DNA from: Rhizobium leguminosarum
Lineage (GTDB): Bacteria; Pseudomonadota; Alphaproteobacteria; Rhizobiales; Rhizobiaceae
Direction of reading: 5' to 3'
Assembly: GCF_004123835.1 (NCBI RefSeq)
Contig: NZ_MZMU01000018.1
Span: forward strand, 310,001 to 374,000
Length of the DNA: 64,000 nt
Below the pieces are notes generated by a model. That model did not search any database. It was given only the letters and a program-made list of their open reading frames with translations, and was not told where the DNA came from. The position numbers and the translations under genes were made by a program. Shown here one piece after another: positions 8,466-17,503 of this stretch (positions within the stretch are counted from its first letter, which is position 1; each line of letters starts with the position of its first letter).

Positions 8466-9403
8466 CGGCGCGCCTCCCGGCCGGAAACGAGCAGAAGAGC
8501 GAGGATCAAGGTGCCGAACATGATCGAGCGCCAGCCGGGGGAGGCATTGACGACGGTGATCAGCGCCGTCGTCGTGACGAGCAGGATCGCCCCTGGAATG
8601 GTCCCGGCATAGGTGCCGCGGCCGCCGAGGATGGAGGTGCCGCCGAGCACGACAGCAGCGATCGAGGTCAGCAGGTAGGGGTCGCCGATGCCGACATAAC
8701 CTTGCCGGTTCATGCCGAGCACGAGAATGCCGGCGAGCCCGGCGAAAAAGCCCGACAGAGTGTGGACGATCAGCGTGTTGCGGGTGACGCTGACGCCGGA
8801 AAGCCGAGCCGCCAGCGGGTTCGCCCCAAGCGCCAGGAAGCGGGCGCCGATCGGCATGCGATGGACGAGCAGCAGGACGACGATCGAGACGACGAGCCAC
8901 AGAATGATGCCCGAGGGAATGCCGAACGGCCGCGCCTGCCCGAGCAGAATGACCGCCGGGTTGCTGACGGTGACCGCGCTGCCGCCGGCGACGATGACGA
9001 GCAGGCCCTGCAGGAAGGTCGCCATGGCAAGCGTCATGATGATCGGCGGCACGCGAAGATAGGCAGCACCGGCGCCGTTCATCAGGCCGATGCCGGTGGC
9101 GATGGCAAGGGCCGCCGCGATGCCGGCGAGGCCGGTCGGGTCCCAGGCGGGCGAGATCAGCGGCAGCAGGATCGCCGTGACGGTGATGACCGCGCCGACG
9201 GAGAGATCGATGCCACCCATCAGGATGACGAGCGTCTGCCCGGCAGCGGCAATGCCGATCACCGCGGCGAGTTCGAGCAGGTAGCGCAGGTGGCCATAGG
9301 CGCCAAAACCGCGCAACGTAAAGCTTGCGACGATCCAGACGAGCGCGACCAGAAGGAAGGTCAGGAGCGACGGATTGCGGAACGCGGACCTGATGATGTT
9401 CAT
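8462..9403 (-). CDS. CUT2-type ABC transporter permease (RbsC-like), second copy
   Basis: A 313-residue inner-membrane permease of the BPD_transp_2 family with about eight to ten hydrophobic segments and the family motif GGIDLSVG. The start at 9403 is preferred over 9418 because GGAGGG sits 8 bases upstream and the ATG overlaps the preceding stop by four bases. It pairs with the other permease (9400-10362) as a heterodimer, the usual form when a CUT2 operon has two permeases. The C-terminal conserved loop GGTSILGGRGT is intact. Confidence 0.92.
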   Translation of the reverse strand: MNIIRSAFRNPSLLTFLLVALVWIVASFTLRGFGAYGHLRYLLELAAVIGIAAAGQTLVILMGGIDLSVGAVITVTAILLPLISPAWDPTGLAGIAAALAIATGIGLMNGAGAAYLRVPPIIMTLAMATFLQGLLVIVAGGSAVTVSNPAVILLGQARPFGIPSGIILWLVVSIVVLLLVHRMPIGARFLALGANPLAARLSGVSVTRNTLIVHTLSGFFAGLAGILVLGMNRQGYVGIGDPYLLTSIAAVVLGGTSILGGRGTYAGTIPGAILLVTTTALITVVNASPGWRSIMFGTLILALLLVSGREARR

Positions 9404-10362
9404 CGCCTCGCCCTCCATTGCCCGAGAAGCTCCGGCACGGCGACCGCGCCGACGATGATCAGGCCTTGAGCGACATATTGGGCGACCGGCGGGAAGCCCA
9501 GGAAGAACATGACGTTGATCATCACCGAGAGCAGCAGGCTGCCGCAGATCGCGCCGCGCATCGTGCCCTTGCCGCCGAGGAAACCCACGCCGCCGAGCAC
9601 CGCGGCGGCGATCGAGTTCAGCGTGAAGGGGGTGCCGATAACAGGATCACCCGATCCGGTCTGCGCGGCGACGAAGAGACCGGTCAGGGCGGCGAGAAGA
9701 CCGGACAGCGCGAAGGCTGCGACCTTCACCCGTTCGACCGGGACGCCGGAGCGGAACGCGCCGACCGGATTGTCGCCGGCAGCGTAGATGCCGAGGCCGA
9801 GCGGCGTTGCGAGAAAGGCCTTCCAGAGCGCCAGGATCACGACGAGCAGCAGGAAGGCGACGGGCGTGTGGCCGGCCAGTACCGTCGACAGCCAATCGGG
9901 AATGAACCCGCCCGGCCGCGGCAGCAGGATGAGTGCGACCCCGCCGATGATGAAGGAGCCGGCGAGCGTGACGATGATTGCAGGCAGCCTCAGATAGGTA
10001 ACGATGGCGCCGATGACGGCACCGATCGAAAGACCTGCAAGCGAGACCGCAAGAATGCCACCCGGCACGCCGAGCGCCCCATCCATCGTCGTCGCGGCAA
10101 TCACCGCTCCAAGGCTGACGAGCGGACCGATCGCCAGCGTGATGCCGCCGTTCAGCATGAGCAGCGCCTGCGCCATGGTGACGAGCGCGAGCGGGAACCA
10201 GTTCTGCGTGAACTTCGAAAAGCCGCCGATCGAAAGGATGCCGGGAAAGAGCAGCGCATAGAGAATGAGAAAGGCAGCGACAACCAGATAGAGGCCGGCA
10301 AGGCCGCGGTTGCGGCGGAGCTGGATCGAGCCGTAGAGCCGGGATGACGAACTTGTGCTCAT
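9400..10362 (-). CDS. CUT2-type ABC transporter permease (RbsC-like), first copy
   Basis: A 320-residue membrane permease of the RbsC/BPD_transp_2 family with a hydrophobic first segment after a short basic N-terminus, GGITLAIGP in place of the usual GGIDLSVG, and GGVGFLGGKGT near the end. The start overlaps the stop of the ATPase gene by four bases and the stop overlaps the next permease, so the importer genes form one tightly coupled unit. The substitution in the GGIDLS-like loop suggests a division of labour with its partner permease. Confidence 0.92.
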   Translation of the reverse strand: MSTSSSSRLYGSIQLRRNRGLAGLYLVVAAFLILYALLFPGILSIGGFSKFTQNWFPLALVTMAQALLMLNGGITLAIGPLVSLGAVIAATTMDGALGVPGGILAVSLAGLSIGAVIGAIVTYLRLPAIIVTLAGSFIIGGVALILLPRPGGFIPDWLSTVLAGHTPVAFLLLVVILALWKAFLATPLGLGIYAAGDNPVGAFRSGVPVERVKVAAFALSGLLAALTGLFVAAQTGSGDPVIGTPFTLNSIAAAVLGGVGFLGGKGTMRGAICGSLLLSVMINVMFFLGFPPVAQYVAQGLIIVGAVAVPELLGQWRARR

Positions 10363-11873
10363 GCTGCCTCTCCCTGCGTCGTGGCCGTGATGCCCATGGC
10401 TGCGCCGACGATTGCTCCTTCGCTGATTTCATCTTGCGACAGCACCGCGGCGACGCGGCCCTCGCGCAGAACCACGACACGGTCGCAGAGATGCACGAGC
10501 TCCGGCGTATCGGAACTGGCCAGAATGACGAGCCGCCCCTCGGCGGCGAAGGCGCGGAGCATGAGGTAGATTTCCCGCTTGGTCTCGATGTCGACGCCGC
10601 GCGTCGGATCGTTGAGCAGCAGAACGGAGGGATCGAGCGGCAGCCATTTGGCGAGCGCCACCTTCTGCTGGTTGCCGCCGGAAAGCGCCTGCACCGCGCG
10701 GGCCGTGTCGCCCTTGATCGTCAGCCGGCGCGCGAGATCGGCGACCAGGCCGTTTTCCGCCGGTCGGTCGCGTAAGCCCTTGCGGGCAAGCCGTCCGAGC
10801 GAGGGCAGGATGAGATTGGATGCGATGGAGTGGGGCAACACCAGCCCCTCATGCTTACGGTCGGCCGGGACATAGACGATGCCCGCGGCATTCGCCTCGC
10901 CGACATGGGCGGGCAGGGCGGGTTTGCCGGATACCTCCGCCCGACCAGCCGAGGCTGGAATCGCGCCGTAAAGGCCAAGCAGCAAGTCTTCCTGCCCTTG
11001 TCCCACCAGCCCGCCGATACCGACGATTTCGCCGGCGCGGGCGGAGAAGCCGATGTCACGCACCATGCCGGCGGAAAAACCTTCGACGCTGATGCGCATC
11101 GCCCCGGGTGCCGCCGCCAGGCGCGGCGGGAACAGGTCGCCGGTCTCGCGGCCGACCATCAGGCGCACCAGGCCCTCGCCGTCGATGCCGGACAGCGACT
11201 GGTCGGCGGTGACCAAGCCGTCCTTCAGCACCGTGACATGCGAACAGAGCGCCTGCACCTCATTGAGGCGGTGGGAAATATAGAGAAGTGCCGTGCCGCG
11301 GTCCCTGAGCGTCTCGATCAGGCGGGCAAGGATGCCGGCTTCGTGCGCGGAGAGCGATGAGGTCGGCTCGTCCAGAATGAGCACACGCGGCTTGCGGAAC
11401 AGTGCCTTGGCGATCTCCACCATCTGACGGCGGCCGAGTGCCAGATCGGCGACCGGCATGTCGAGCGGCTCGGTGAGCCCCACCATGTCGCAGACATCTG
11501 ACACGCCGCGATGGAGCGCTTTGTAATCGATGAGACCGAACCGGCGCGGAAAGGCGCCGAGCCCGATGTTTTCGGCAATCGACAGACTGGTCGTGAGGCT
11601 CAGCTCCTGCTGAACGACGGCGATACCCGCCGCGCGCGCAGCCGCCGGGCTGAAGCGCCCGACGGGCTTGCCGTCGACCAGGATGGAACCACCGTCCGGC
11701 TTGAGAGCCCCGGACAGGAGGTTGATCAGCGTAGACTTGCCGGCGCCGTTTTCGCCGAGCAGGGCCTGGACCCTGCCCGGCAGAAGGGCGATATCGACGC
11801 CCTTCAAAACGGGATTGCCGAAAAATCCCCTGAACACCTGCCGGGCTTCCAGCAGGGGTCTTTCTTCCGTCAT
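10359..11873 (-). CDS. CUT2-type ABC transporter ATPase (RbsA-like, two domains)
   Basis: A 504-residue double ATP-binding protein. N-terminal half: Walker A GENGAGKST, Walker B ILDEPTSSL and a degenerate signature (LALGRRQ). C-terminal half: degenerate Walker A (GLVGQGQED) but an intact signature LSGGNQQKV, the asymmetric arrangement normal for RbsA/MglA proteins. The ATG at 11873 has GAGGAAA 6 bases upstream and is preferred to the in-frame codon at 11909, which lies inside the binding-protein gene. It powers the two permeases downstream and would couple to the binding protein encoded 22 bp upstream. Confidence 0.95.
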   Translation of the reverse strand: MTEERPLLEARQVFRGFFGNPVLKGVDIALLPGRVQALLGENGAGKSTLINLLSGALKPDGGSILVDGKPVGRFSPAAARAAGIAVVQQELSLTTSLSIAENIGLGAFPRRFGLIDYKALHRGVSDVCDMVGLTEPLDMPVADLALGRRQMVEIAKALFRKPRVLILDEPTSSLSAHEAGILARLIETLRDRGTALLYISHRLNEVQALCSHVTVLKDGLVTADQSLSGIDGEGLVRLMVGRETGDLFPPRLAAAPGAMRISVEGFSAGMVRDIGFSARAGEIVGIGGLVGQGQEDLLLGLYGAIPASAGRAEVSGKPALPAHVGEANAAGIVYVPADRKHEGLVLPHSIASNLILPSLGRLARKGLRDRPAENGLVADLARRLTIKGDTARAVQALSGGNQQKVALAKWLPLDPSVLLLNDPTRGVDIETKREIYLMLRAFAAEGRLVILASSDTPELVHLCDRVVVLREGRVAAVLSQDEISEGAIVGAAMGITATTQGEAA

Positions 11874-11895
11874 GACGGCTTTCCTCAACCCAGGA

Positions 11896-12969
11896 TTACT
11901 TGGTGGCAAGCAGCTTGTCGAAGAGCGCCTTATCGTAGTCCGAGTAGATATAGCCGTCAGCCGGGAACTTGTCGGCCCGTGCGAGGTAGCTGCCGATCGT
12001 GCTGTCGTCGATGACAGGCAGCGGCACCTTGACGAAGGCCGGAACGTCTTTGCCTTCCAGCGCCTCCACGGCAGTGTAAACGGAAAGCGCGCCGAGCCAG
12101 TTGGGCTGCATGGTGGCCCAGCCCTTCAGGCCCTTCTCCTTCCAGAGCTCCAGGAACTGCCTTGCGTTTTCGCCGGTTGTCGGCACCTGGTCGCGGCCCT
12201 GGCGCTCGAAGGCCAGCACCGAGCCGGCCGATAGCGCACCGCCGAGCGACAGCACGCCGTCGATTTCGGGATTGGCGAAGAGCAGGCTGGTCATCGCTTC
12301 CTGTGCCGGGGCGACGTTATATTCCGTGTTCGTCTCGGTGATCACCTGGAGACCGGGATTGGCATCGAGGACCGGCTGGGCGCCTTTGCGGCGGTCGTCG
12401 CTCACCGAAATGCCGGCCGGGCCGTTCATGATGATGATCTTGCCCTTGCCGCCGAGTTGGCTGACCATCCACTTGGCAGCGGTCGCGCCCCATTCGTTGG
12501 AATCGGTATTGATCTTCGCCGTCACCTTGTCGGTATTGACCAGACTGTCGAAATTCACGACGGCGATGCCCTTGTCGCAGGCATCTGATATGACGCGGTC
12601 GAGCGCGTTGGAGGAACCGGCGATCACGACGATGGCGTCGACATTGGCGTCGATCATCGACTGGATATGCTGGATCTGCGTCTGGGCGTTGCCTTGCGCG
12701 TCCGTGATCATCAGGTCCTTCACAAGGCCCGCCTTCTTCAGCTCCTCCACTTCAGCCGTGATGGTGCCTTCGGTCTGCTTCATCCAGGTCGGCACCGAAT
12801 AGATGTTCGCCCAGCCGATCGTATAGGGCGCATTCCGGTCACCCTTGATGCAATTGGCGGCGGCCGAGGCCGTGCCGGCCGAAAAGACGACGAGCGCCGC
12901 CGCAGCGGCGGCACCCGCGAGAAGGCGGCGGCGTAGCGAAGCGGAAATGCCGTTTTCAAGATTCTTCAT
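11896..12969 (-). CDS. Periplasmic sugar-type substrate-binding protein
   Basis: A 357-residue CUT2 binding protein (Peripla_BP_4, RbsB-like). After a basic start (SLRRRLLAG) comes a hydrophobic stretch and a cleavage-like ASAAA site near residue 37, so it is secreted. The mature part begins with NAPYTIGWANIYS and keeps the two-lobe hinge pattern (TDAQGNAQTQIQHIQSMI; VVIAGSSNA). The ATG at 12969 has AGGGGAT in front. It is the first gene of the operon reaching down to 4677. The ligand cannot be read from sequence; the downstream enzymes suggest an N-acyl or D-amino-acid-containing compound more than a plain sugar. Confidence 0.92.
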   Translation of the reverse strand: MKNLENGISASLRRRLLAGAAAAAALVVFSAGTASAAANCIKGDRNAPYTIGWANIYSVPTWMKQTEGTITAEVEELKKAGLVKDLMITDAQGNAQTQIQHIQSMIDANVDAIVVIAGSSNALDRVISDACDKGIAVVNFDSLVNTDKVTAKINTDSNEWGATAAKWMVSQLGGKGKIIIMNGPAGISVSDDRRKGAQPVLDANPGLQVITETNTEYNVAPAQEAMTSLLFANPEIDGVLSLGGALSAGSVLAFERQGRDQVPTTGENARQFLELWKEKGLKGWATMQPNWLGALSVYTAVEALEGKDVPAFVKVPLPVIDDSTIGSYLARADKFPADGYIYSDYDKALFDKLLATK

Positions 12970-13102
12970 GTCGATCCCCTTTTTTGTGTGCGGCAGCGTT
13001 GACGACTTGCCATCAATGTCCAATATAGCGTACATGTGATCTATATACCGGACGAAGCGATCTTATGCCGATTTTTTTACCTCGCAAGAGGGGTGCAAAA
13101 AT

Positions 13103-13117
13103 TTCATTCGCGATGAA
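13103..13117. promoter_or_regulatory. Candidate IclR operator
   Basis: TTCAT at 13103-13107 and ATGAA at 13113-13117 form an inverted repeat around TCGCG in the 218-bp divergent region between the binding-protein gene and the IclR gene; one extra T separates it from a perfect 14-bp palindrome. TTGACA at 13130-13135 is a possible -35 for the regulator gene. Confidence 0.35.
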
Positions 13118-13187
13118 TGACGGGATCGATTGACAGATGCGGCAGACGGCTTGAAAAGCTTGGCCGGACAAAAAGGGATCGATAGCA

Positions 13188-13967
13188 ATGGATGCAGTTC
13201 AGGACGAAGCAGCCGGCAAGCGCGCCCGAGGCCTCGACCGCGCCTTCGAGATCCTCGATTTCCTGCGCCAGAAGCGGCAGGCTTTGAAGCCGAATGAAAT
13301 CGCCGCGCAGATCGGCGCGCCGCGCTCATCGGTTTACGAACTCGTCAACCTGCTGCTGCAGAATGGCATCCTGGAATTCACCGGCGGCGAGGGGCGTGTC
13401 TATCTCGGCCGCAAACTGTATTTCCTCGGCGCAGCCTATGAGAACCATTTCGACTTCACCCGCGAATGCGAGGCGGCGCTGGAACAGCTTGCCGACGAGA
13501 CGCGGGAGACGGCGCAGTTCTGCATGCTGGATGGAAACAGATACACGGTCGTTCGCATGCGCGAAGGCGCACGCCCGTTCCGCATTTCGACGGATGTCGG
13601 GCAGTCGGTGCCGATCCCGTGGACGGCCTCGGGCCGCCTGCTCGTCGCGCATCTGTCGGATCAGGAAATCCTGAACTTCATTCCGCCGCAGGATTTCCGC
13701 CTGCCGAACGGCGAATGGCTCGAGCCGCAAACCTTCATCGCCGAGGTGCGCCAGGCCGAGCGTGAAGGTCTCTTCACCTTCAACAGCATCGTCGACAGCT
13801 TCACCCACTGTTTTGCCGTACCGGTGCGGGGCGAGGAAGGCCATGCAGCCGCAACGCTCTGCCTCGTCACGCCGCGCGACGATGGCATCGCCAACCGCGA
13901 CCGCTACCTCGACTGCCTGAAGAAGGCCGCCGCCGGCCTCGACCATGCCCCGACCCGGCCAAAGTGA
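13188..13967 (+). CDS. IclR family transcriptional regulator
   Basis: A 259-residue regulator: N-terminal winged helix-turn-helix at about residues 14-75 (LDRAFEILDFL through APRSSVYELVNLLLQNGI) and a C-terminal IclR effector domain from about 90 (ARPFRISTDVGQSVPIPWTASGR). It is divergent from the operon 12969-4677 and is almost surely its local regulator; the effector would be the imported compound or an early product. Start ATG at 13188 has AAGGGA about 10 bases upstream. It converges with the ClC gene, 43 bp away. Confidence 0.92.
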   Translation: MDAVQDEAAGKRARGLDRAFEILDFLRQKRQALKPNEIAAQIGAPRSSVYELVNLLLQNGILEFTGGEGRVYLGRKLYFLGAAYENHFDFTRECEAALEQLADETRETAQFCMLDGNRYTVVRMREGARPFRISTDVGQSVPIPWTASGRLLVAHLSDQEILNFIPPQDFRLPNGEWLEPQTFIAEVRQAEREGLFTFNSIVDSFTHCFAVPVRGEEGHAAATLCLVTPRDDGIANRDRYLDCLKKAAAGLDHAPTRPK

Positions 13968-14010
13968 GGCTGATGCCTGAGCGGGTCCAGCTATTGATAT
14001 CCGGAAACGG

Positions 14011-15844
14011 CTATCGCGACTTGCGCTTCGACCCCGCGGTGAGATACGGGCGCCGATCCAGTTCCGCCGACCTGTAGGAACTGCGCAGCCGCAGCAGATC
14101 TTTGCGGGCGATCAGGCCGCACAGCTTGCCCAAGGTGGGATCGACGATCGGAATGCGTCCGTCGCCCGTCGACAGCATCAGGTCGGCGATGAATGCGACC
14201 GTATCGTCGGGGTGCCCTACAGGAACGGAACCGTCCGTCACGTTTTCCGCAAGCGTCTGACTGGCGAGGTCCCGATTCCCCTGCCAGAGCAGGGCGTCAG
14301 CACTCGATACAACGCCTACCAATTTGCCCGCTGCGTCGACCACCGGATAGATGCGGTGCGTTTTCTGCTGCGAGGCAAAGAAGTCGCACGCCTCTCCCAC
14401 CGTCATGGTGCCGGGAAGCGTATCGACATCGCTGATCATGATCTCCCTTGCGCGGCACAGTTCGAATGGGTCGACGCCATATTCGCGGGTGATGTGCTGA
14501 CCGCGGCGCGCGATCTTCTCGGTGAGGATCGAGCGGCGCAACAGAAGGACGGTGACGGCATAGGCCACCACGGTTGCGGCAAGCAGCGGAACGAGCGTGC
14601 TGACGTCACCGGTGATCTCCATCGCAAAGAAGGTTCCGGTCAGCGGCGCGCGCATGGTTCCCCCCATCATCGCCGCCATTCCGAGCAGCGCCCAGAAGCC
14701 GGGATCGACCGACCAGCCATCCGAGAGCGCCGCCGAAAATCAGAAGCGGAGCAAGCACGCCACCGGAAGTGCCCGACGACAGGGCAAACAGCCATATAAT
14801 GGTCTTTACCAGCAGGATCGACATCACTGCCGGGGCGAGCAGCCGGTTGTTGAGCAAGCCATCGATGACGTCGTAGCCGACTCCCATGGCCCGCGGCTCG
14901 ATCAGGCCGCCGAGACCGATGACGAGACCGCCGAGCGCGGGCCACCACATCCAGTGGATCGGCAAGGCCTCGAACAGGTCCTCTATCCGGTAGAGCAGCG
15001 TCGTCAGCAATCCCGATTGCAGGCCGGAGATGATCCCCATCGCCGCGCAGGCGAAAATCCCCCACCAGGGCAAGGCCACCTGGAAGTGGGTCGGGAACAG
15101 CGGGCCGGTGCCGAACAGCAGCGGGCGCCAGCAGATCGACACGCAGGCAGCAACGGCGAAGGGAATAAAGCTGCGCGGCTTCCATTCGAACAATAGCAGT
15201 TCGACCGCCAGCATGACCGCGGCGATCGGCGAACCGAAGATGGCCGTCATGCCTGCGGCCGCACCGGCGACCAGCAGCGTCTTCCGCTCGGCCGCACTCA
15301 TGTGAAAGAATTGTGCGAACAGCGAGCCGATCGCACCGCCGGTCATGATGATCGGCCCCTCGGCGCCGAACGGCCCGCCGGTTCCGATCGAGATCGCCGA
15401 GGACAACGGCTTCAGGACCGCGACCTTCGGCGACCGGCTGCCGCCGATCAGGATGGCCTCGATGGCCTCGGGAATGCCGTGGCCACGGATCTTCTCCGAG
15501 CCGAAGCGCGCCATCAGCCCGATGACAAGTCCGCCGAGCGGCGGAACCAGCACCACCCACAGCGAGCGAGGCACGGCCGCCAGCGAGGCGGGCTGGATGC
15601 CGATTTCTCCGAACCAGATGATATTCGTCACCAGCGCGATGAGGTTGACGAGACACCAGGCGGCAAACGCGCCGGCGGTGCCGACAATGATGGACATGCC
15701 GACCAGGAGGAGGACCCGCCGGTCGGTGGTGAAATCGCCGGCCTCGCGCCGGGAAAGACCGCCCGTGAAATCGTGCGGCCGGTTGGATGCTGCGCCATGG
15801 AAGCCTCTGATACGCCGGAAATGGATACGCTTGAGGCGCGTCAA
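14011..15844 (-). pseudogene. ClC-family chloride channel with two CBS domains, frameshifted
   Basis: Two overlapping minus-strand reading frames together make one ClC protein. The upstream part (15844 to about 14705) has the channel motifs GHGIP, GAEGP (gating Glu kept) and GVLAP; the downstream part (from about 14700 to 14011) resumes with PGFWALLGMAAMMGGTMRAP, the last membrane helices, and two CBS domains. The shift lies near 14698-14712, where a short GGTC tandem occurs and a few residues of the loop also appear missing. Either a true mutation or a sequencing error; as read, the first frame ends at 14606 and lacks the last helices and CBS pair. The N-terminal start is unclear (TTG at 15844 is the first possible). 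Divergent from the MarR gene. Confidence 0.75.
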
Positions 15845-15863
15845 TATATCGTGATACGATATA
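15845..15863. promoter_or_regulatory. Perfect inverted repeat, likely MarR operator
   Basis: TATATCGT at 15845-15852, spacer GAT, then ACGATATA at 15856-15863: 8-bp arms without mismatch, a typical MarR-dimer operator size. It sits in the AT-rich region between the divergent ClC and MarR genes, directly upstream of the first possible ClC start. Confidence 0.65.
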
Positions 15864-16000
15864 AATCAATGGGTGAAAGCATGAAGACGAAAATGTCCCA
15901 TGAAGATGCCTCACTTGACCGGCTGGCGACTGCCCATCTATTCGATGATGGCGGCATGGGCTGCCGACGTTGGCAGCCGTTGCGGCAGAGGAGAATAGCT

Positions 16001-16435
16001 TTGAAGAAGACCGCGCCGCCGCTGAGACAGGAGGACTACGAGGCTCTCTCCGACCTCAGATTCGCGCTTCGCCAGTTCATGGACTTCAGCGCCTCCGCCG
16101 CCCAGTCGGAGGGATTGCCCCCGCAGCAGCATCAGGCCCTTTTGGCGATCAAAGGACAACGCGGCGAAGCCATGACCATCGGCATGTTGGCCGAGCGGCT
16201 GATCATCGCGCCGCATACGGCGACCGAGCTTGTCGGGCGGTTGTCGGATGCCGGACTGGTCGAACGCCATGCCGATCCGGCCGACAGACGCCGCCAGACG
16301 ATTCTTCTGACGGACAAGGCGGATGCGCTTCTAACGAGACTGAGCGCCGTCCACCTTTCGGAAATAAGGGAGATGGCTCCAAAGTTGATCGAGCTTCTCC
16401 TCGAGCTCCAGAAGACGGCGTCAAACACCAAATGA
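16001..16435 (+). CDS. MarR family transcriptional regulator
   Basis: A 144-residue winged-helix regulator. The recognition region reads MTIGMLAERLIIAPHTATELVGRL followed by the wing ADPADRRRQTILLT, both classic for MarR; the protein has the normal family length with the TTG start at 16001, which has GAGGAGA 6 bases upstream. Longer in-frame readings starting near 15880 would add an unrelated N-terminus. It probably represses the divergent ClC gene and itself through the dyad at 15845-15863. The ligand is unknown; control of an ion channel by a MarR protein suggests pH, osmotic or phenolic stress, which is inference. Confidence 0.85.
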   Translation: MKKTAPPLRQEDYEALSDLRFALRQFMDFSASAAQSEGLPPQQHQALLAIKGQRGEAMTIGMLAERLIIAPHTATELVGRLSDAGLVERHADPADRRRQTILLTDKADALLTRLSAVHLSEIREMAPKLIELLLELQKTASNTK

Positions 16436-16469
16436 CAATTGCGAAATAGCCGATTTCCTGACGTGCGCT

Positions 16470-17378
16470 TCAATCCAAAAGCGTCTTCCTCAGGCGATGG
16501 ATATGGGCAGCGCCGATGCCGCAACAGCCGCCGATGATGGTCGCACCGGCTTCGGCCCAGGAGCAGGCATAACGCGAATAGGCGTCGTCGTTCAGATCGT
16601 CGCGGGTATCGTGCAGGCCTTCATTGGCGGCTGCGTCGCCTGTTTCCCCTTCGAAGGCATTGGCGTAGACGCCGATTTCGATGGAAGCATCCATCTTTCG
16701 GAAGACACGCATTGCCGTCTCTACCGCCGCCTCCATGACTTCGGGCTTGCTGCAATTAAACAGGAGCGCTTCTGCGCCCGATGAAACCGCCCAGGATGCC
16801 GCGTCCTCGACCCTTTCTTCGGAGCGAAGCTTCGGTTCACCGCCCCTTATGGCTGCCTCGTCGTCTGCCAATGTGAACGAAATCCAGAACGGCTTGCCTG
16901 ACGTCGCCACTGCCTTGCGGACAGCCTCTGCCTCAGCGATCAGGCTCAACGTCTCACCGAGCCATATATCGACGAAGGGGCCGAGGTTTTCGACGAGCAC
17001 CTCGAGATAATCCTGCACCCGCGAAGGCTGAAAATTCTGAGGCTCATATGAGCCGAAGATCGGCGGCAGCGACCCGGCAACCAGCACCTTCTGATCCGTG
17101 GCGCCATCCGCCGCCTCGCGCGCCAAGCGACCGGCGAGACGGATCAGCTCCGCCCCTTCCTTCTGGAACCGGTCCTCGCCGATGTGAAAGGGCACCAGCG
17201 CATAGCTGTTTGTCGTAATGACCTCAGAGCCGGCGGCGATGAACTCCTGGTGTACTCTACGGACGATATCCGGCGCGTTGATCAGCGCCAATGCCGACCA
17301 TTCCGGCTGTTTCAGTTCGGCACCCAGCCGCAGCAGCTCGCGGCTCATGCCGCCATCGAGAATTCGTGTCGTGCTCAT
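16470..17378 (-). CDS. Homocysteine S-methyltransferase family protein
   Basis: A 302-residue zinc methyltransferase (MmuM/BHMT-like barrel). The three zinc cysteines are C209 in LLFNCSKPE and C285/C286 in GGCCGIG; the N-terminal DGGMSRELLRLG loop is typical. Family reaction: transfer of a methyl group to homocysteine from S-methylmethionine or a betaine, giving methionine. It is 125 bp downstream of the last permease of a polar amino-acid importer on the same strand, so the importer may bring in S-methylmethionine or another methyl donor. GGAG lies 8-9 bases before the ATG. The gene converges with the MarR gene, 34 bp away. Confidence 0.9.
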   Translation of the reverse strand: MSTTRILDGGMSRELLRLGAELKQPEWSALALINAPDIVRRVHQEFIAAGSEVITTNSYALVPFHIGEDRFQKEGAELIRLAGRLAREAADGATDQKVLVAGSLPPIFGSYEPQNFQPSRVQDYLEVLVENLGPFVDIWLGETLSLIAEAEAVRKAVATSGKPFWISFTLADDEAAIRGGEPKLRSEERVEDAASWAVSSGAEALLFNCSKPEVMEAAVETAMRVFRKMDASIEIGVYANAFEGETGDAAANEGLHDTRDDLNDDAYSRYACSWAEAGATIIGGCCGIGAAHIHRLRKTLLD

Positions 17379-17503
17379 GAAGAGGTCTCCATTCAGGCTG
17401 TCGCGCCGTTAGCGGCGACGGGCTTTTCATAACAAGGTGGGCGAGGTGTGCGTGGCTCGCGTCGGCGCGCCGGCGAGTTCATGGCCAGTCCCTTTCCATC
17501 GGC

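Noticed and set aside
7509..8900. Amidohydrolase with a 145-residue N-terminal extension
   Set aside because: The extension is an out-of-frame, Arg-rich reading of the permease gene; the ATG at 8465 in an ATGA overlap and the DPHHHLWD opening fix the real start.
15302..16000. Longer MarR protein (377 residues)
   Set aside because: The extra part runs antisense through the ClC gene; TTG 16001 with GAGGAGA gives the family length.
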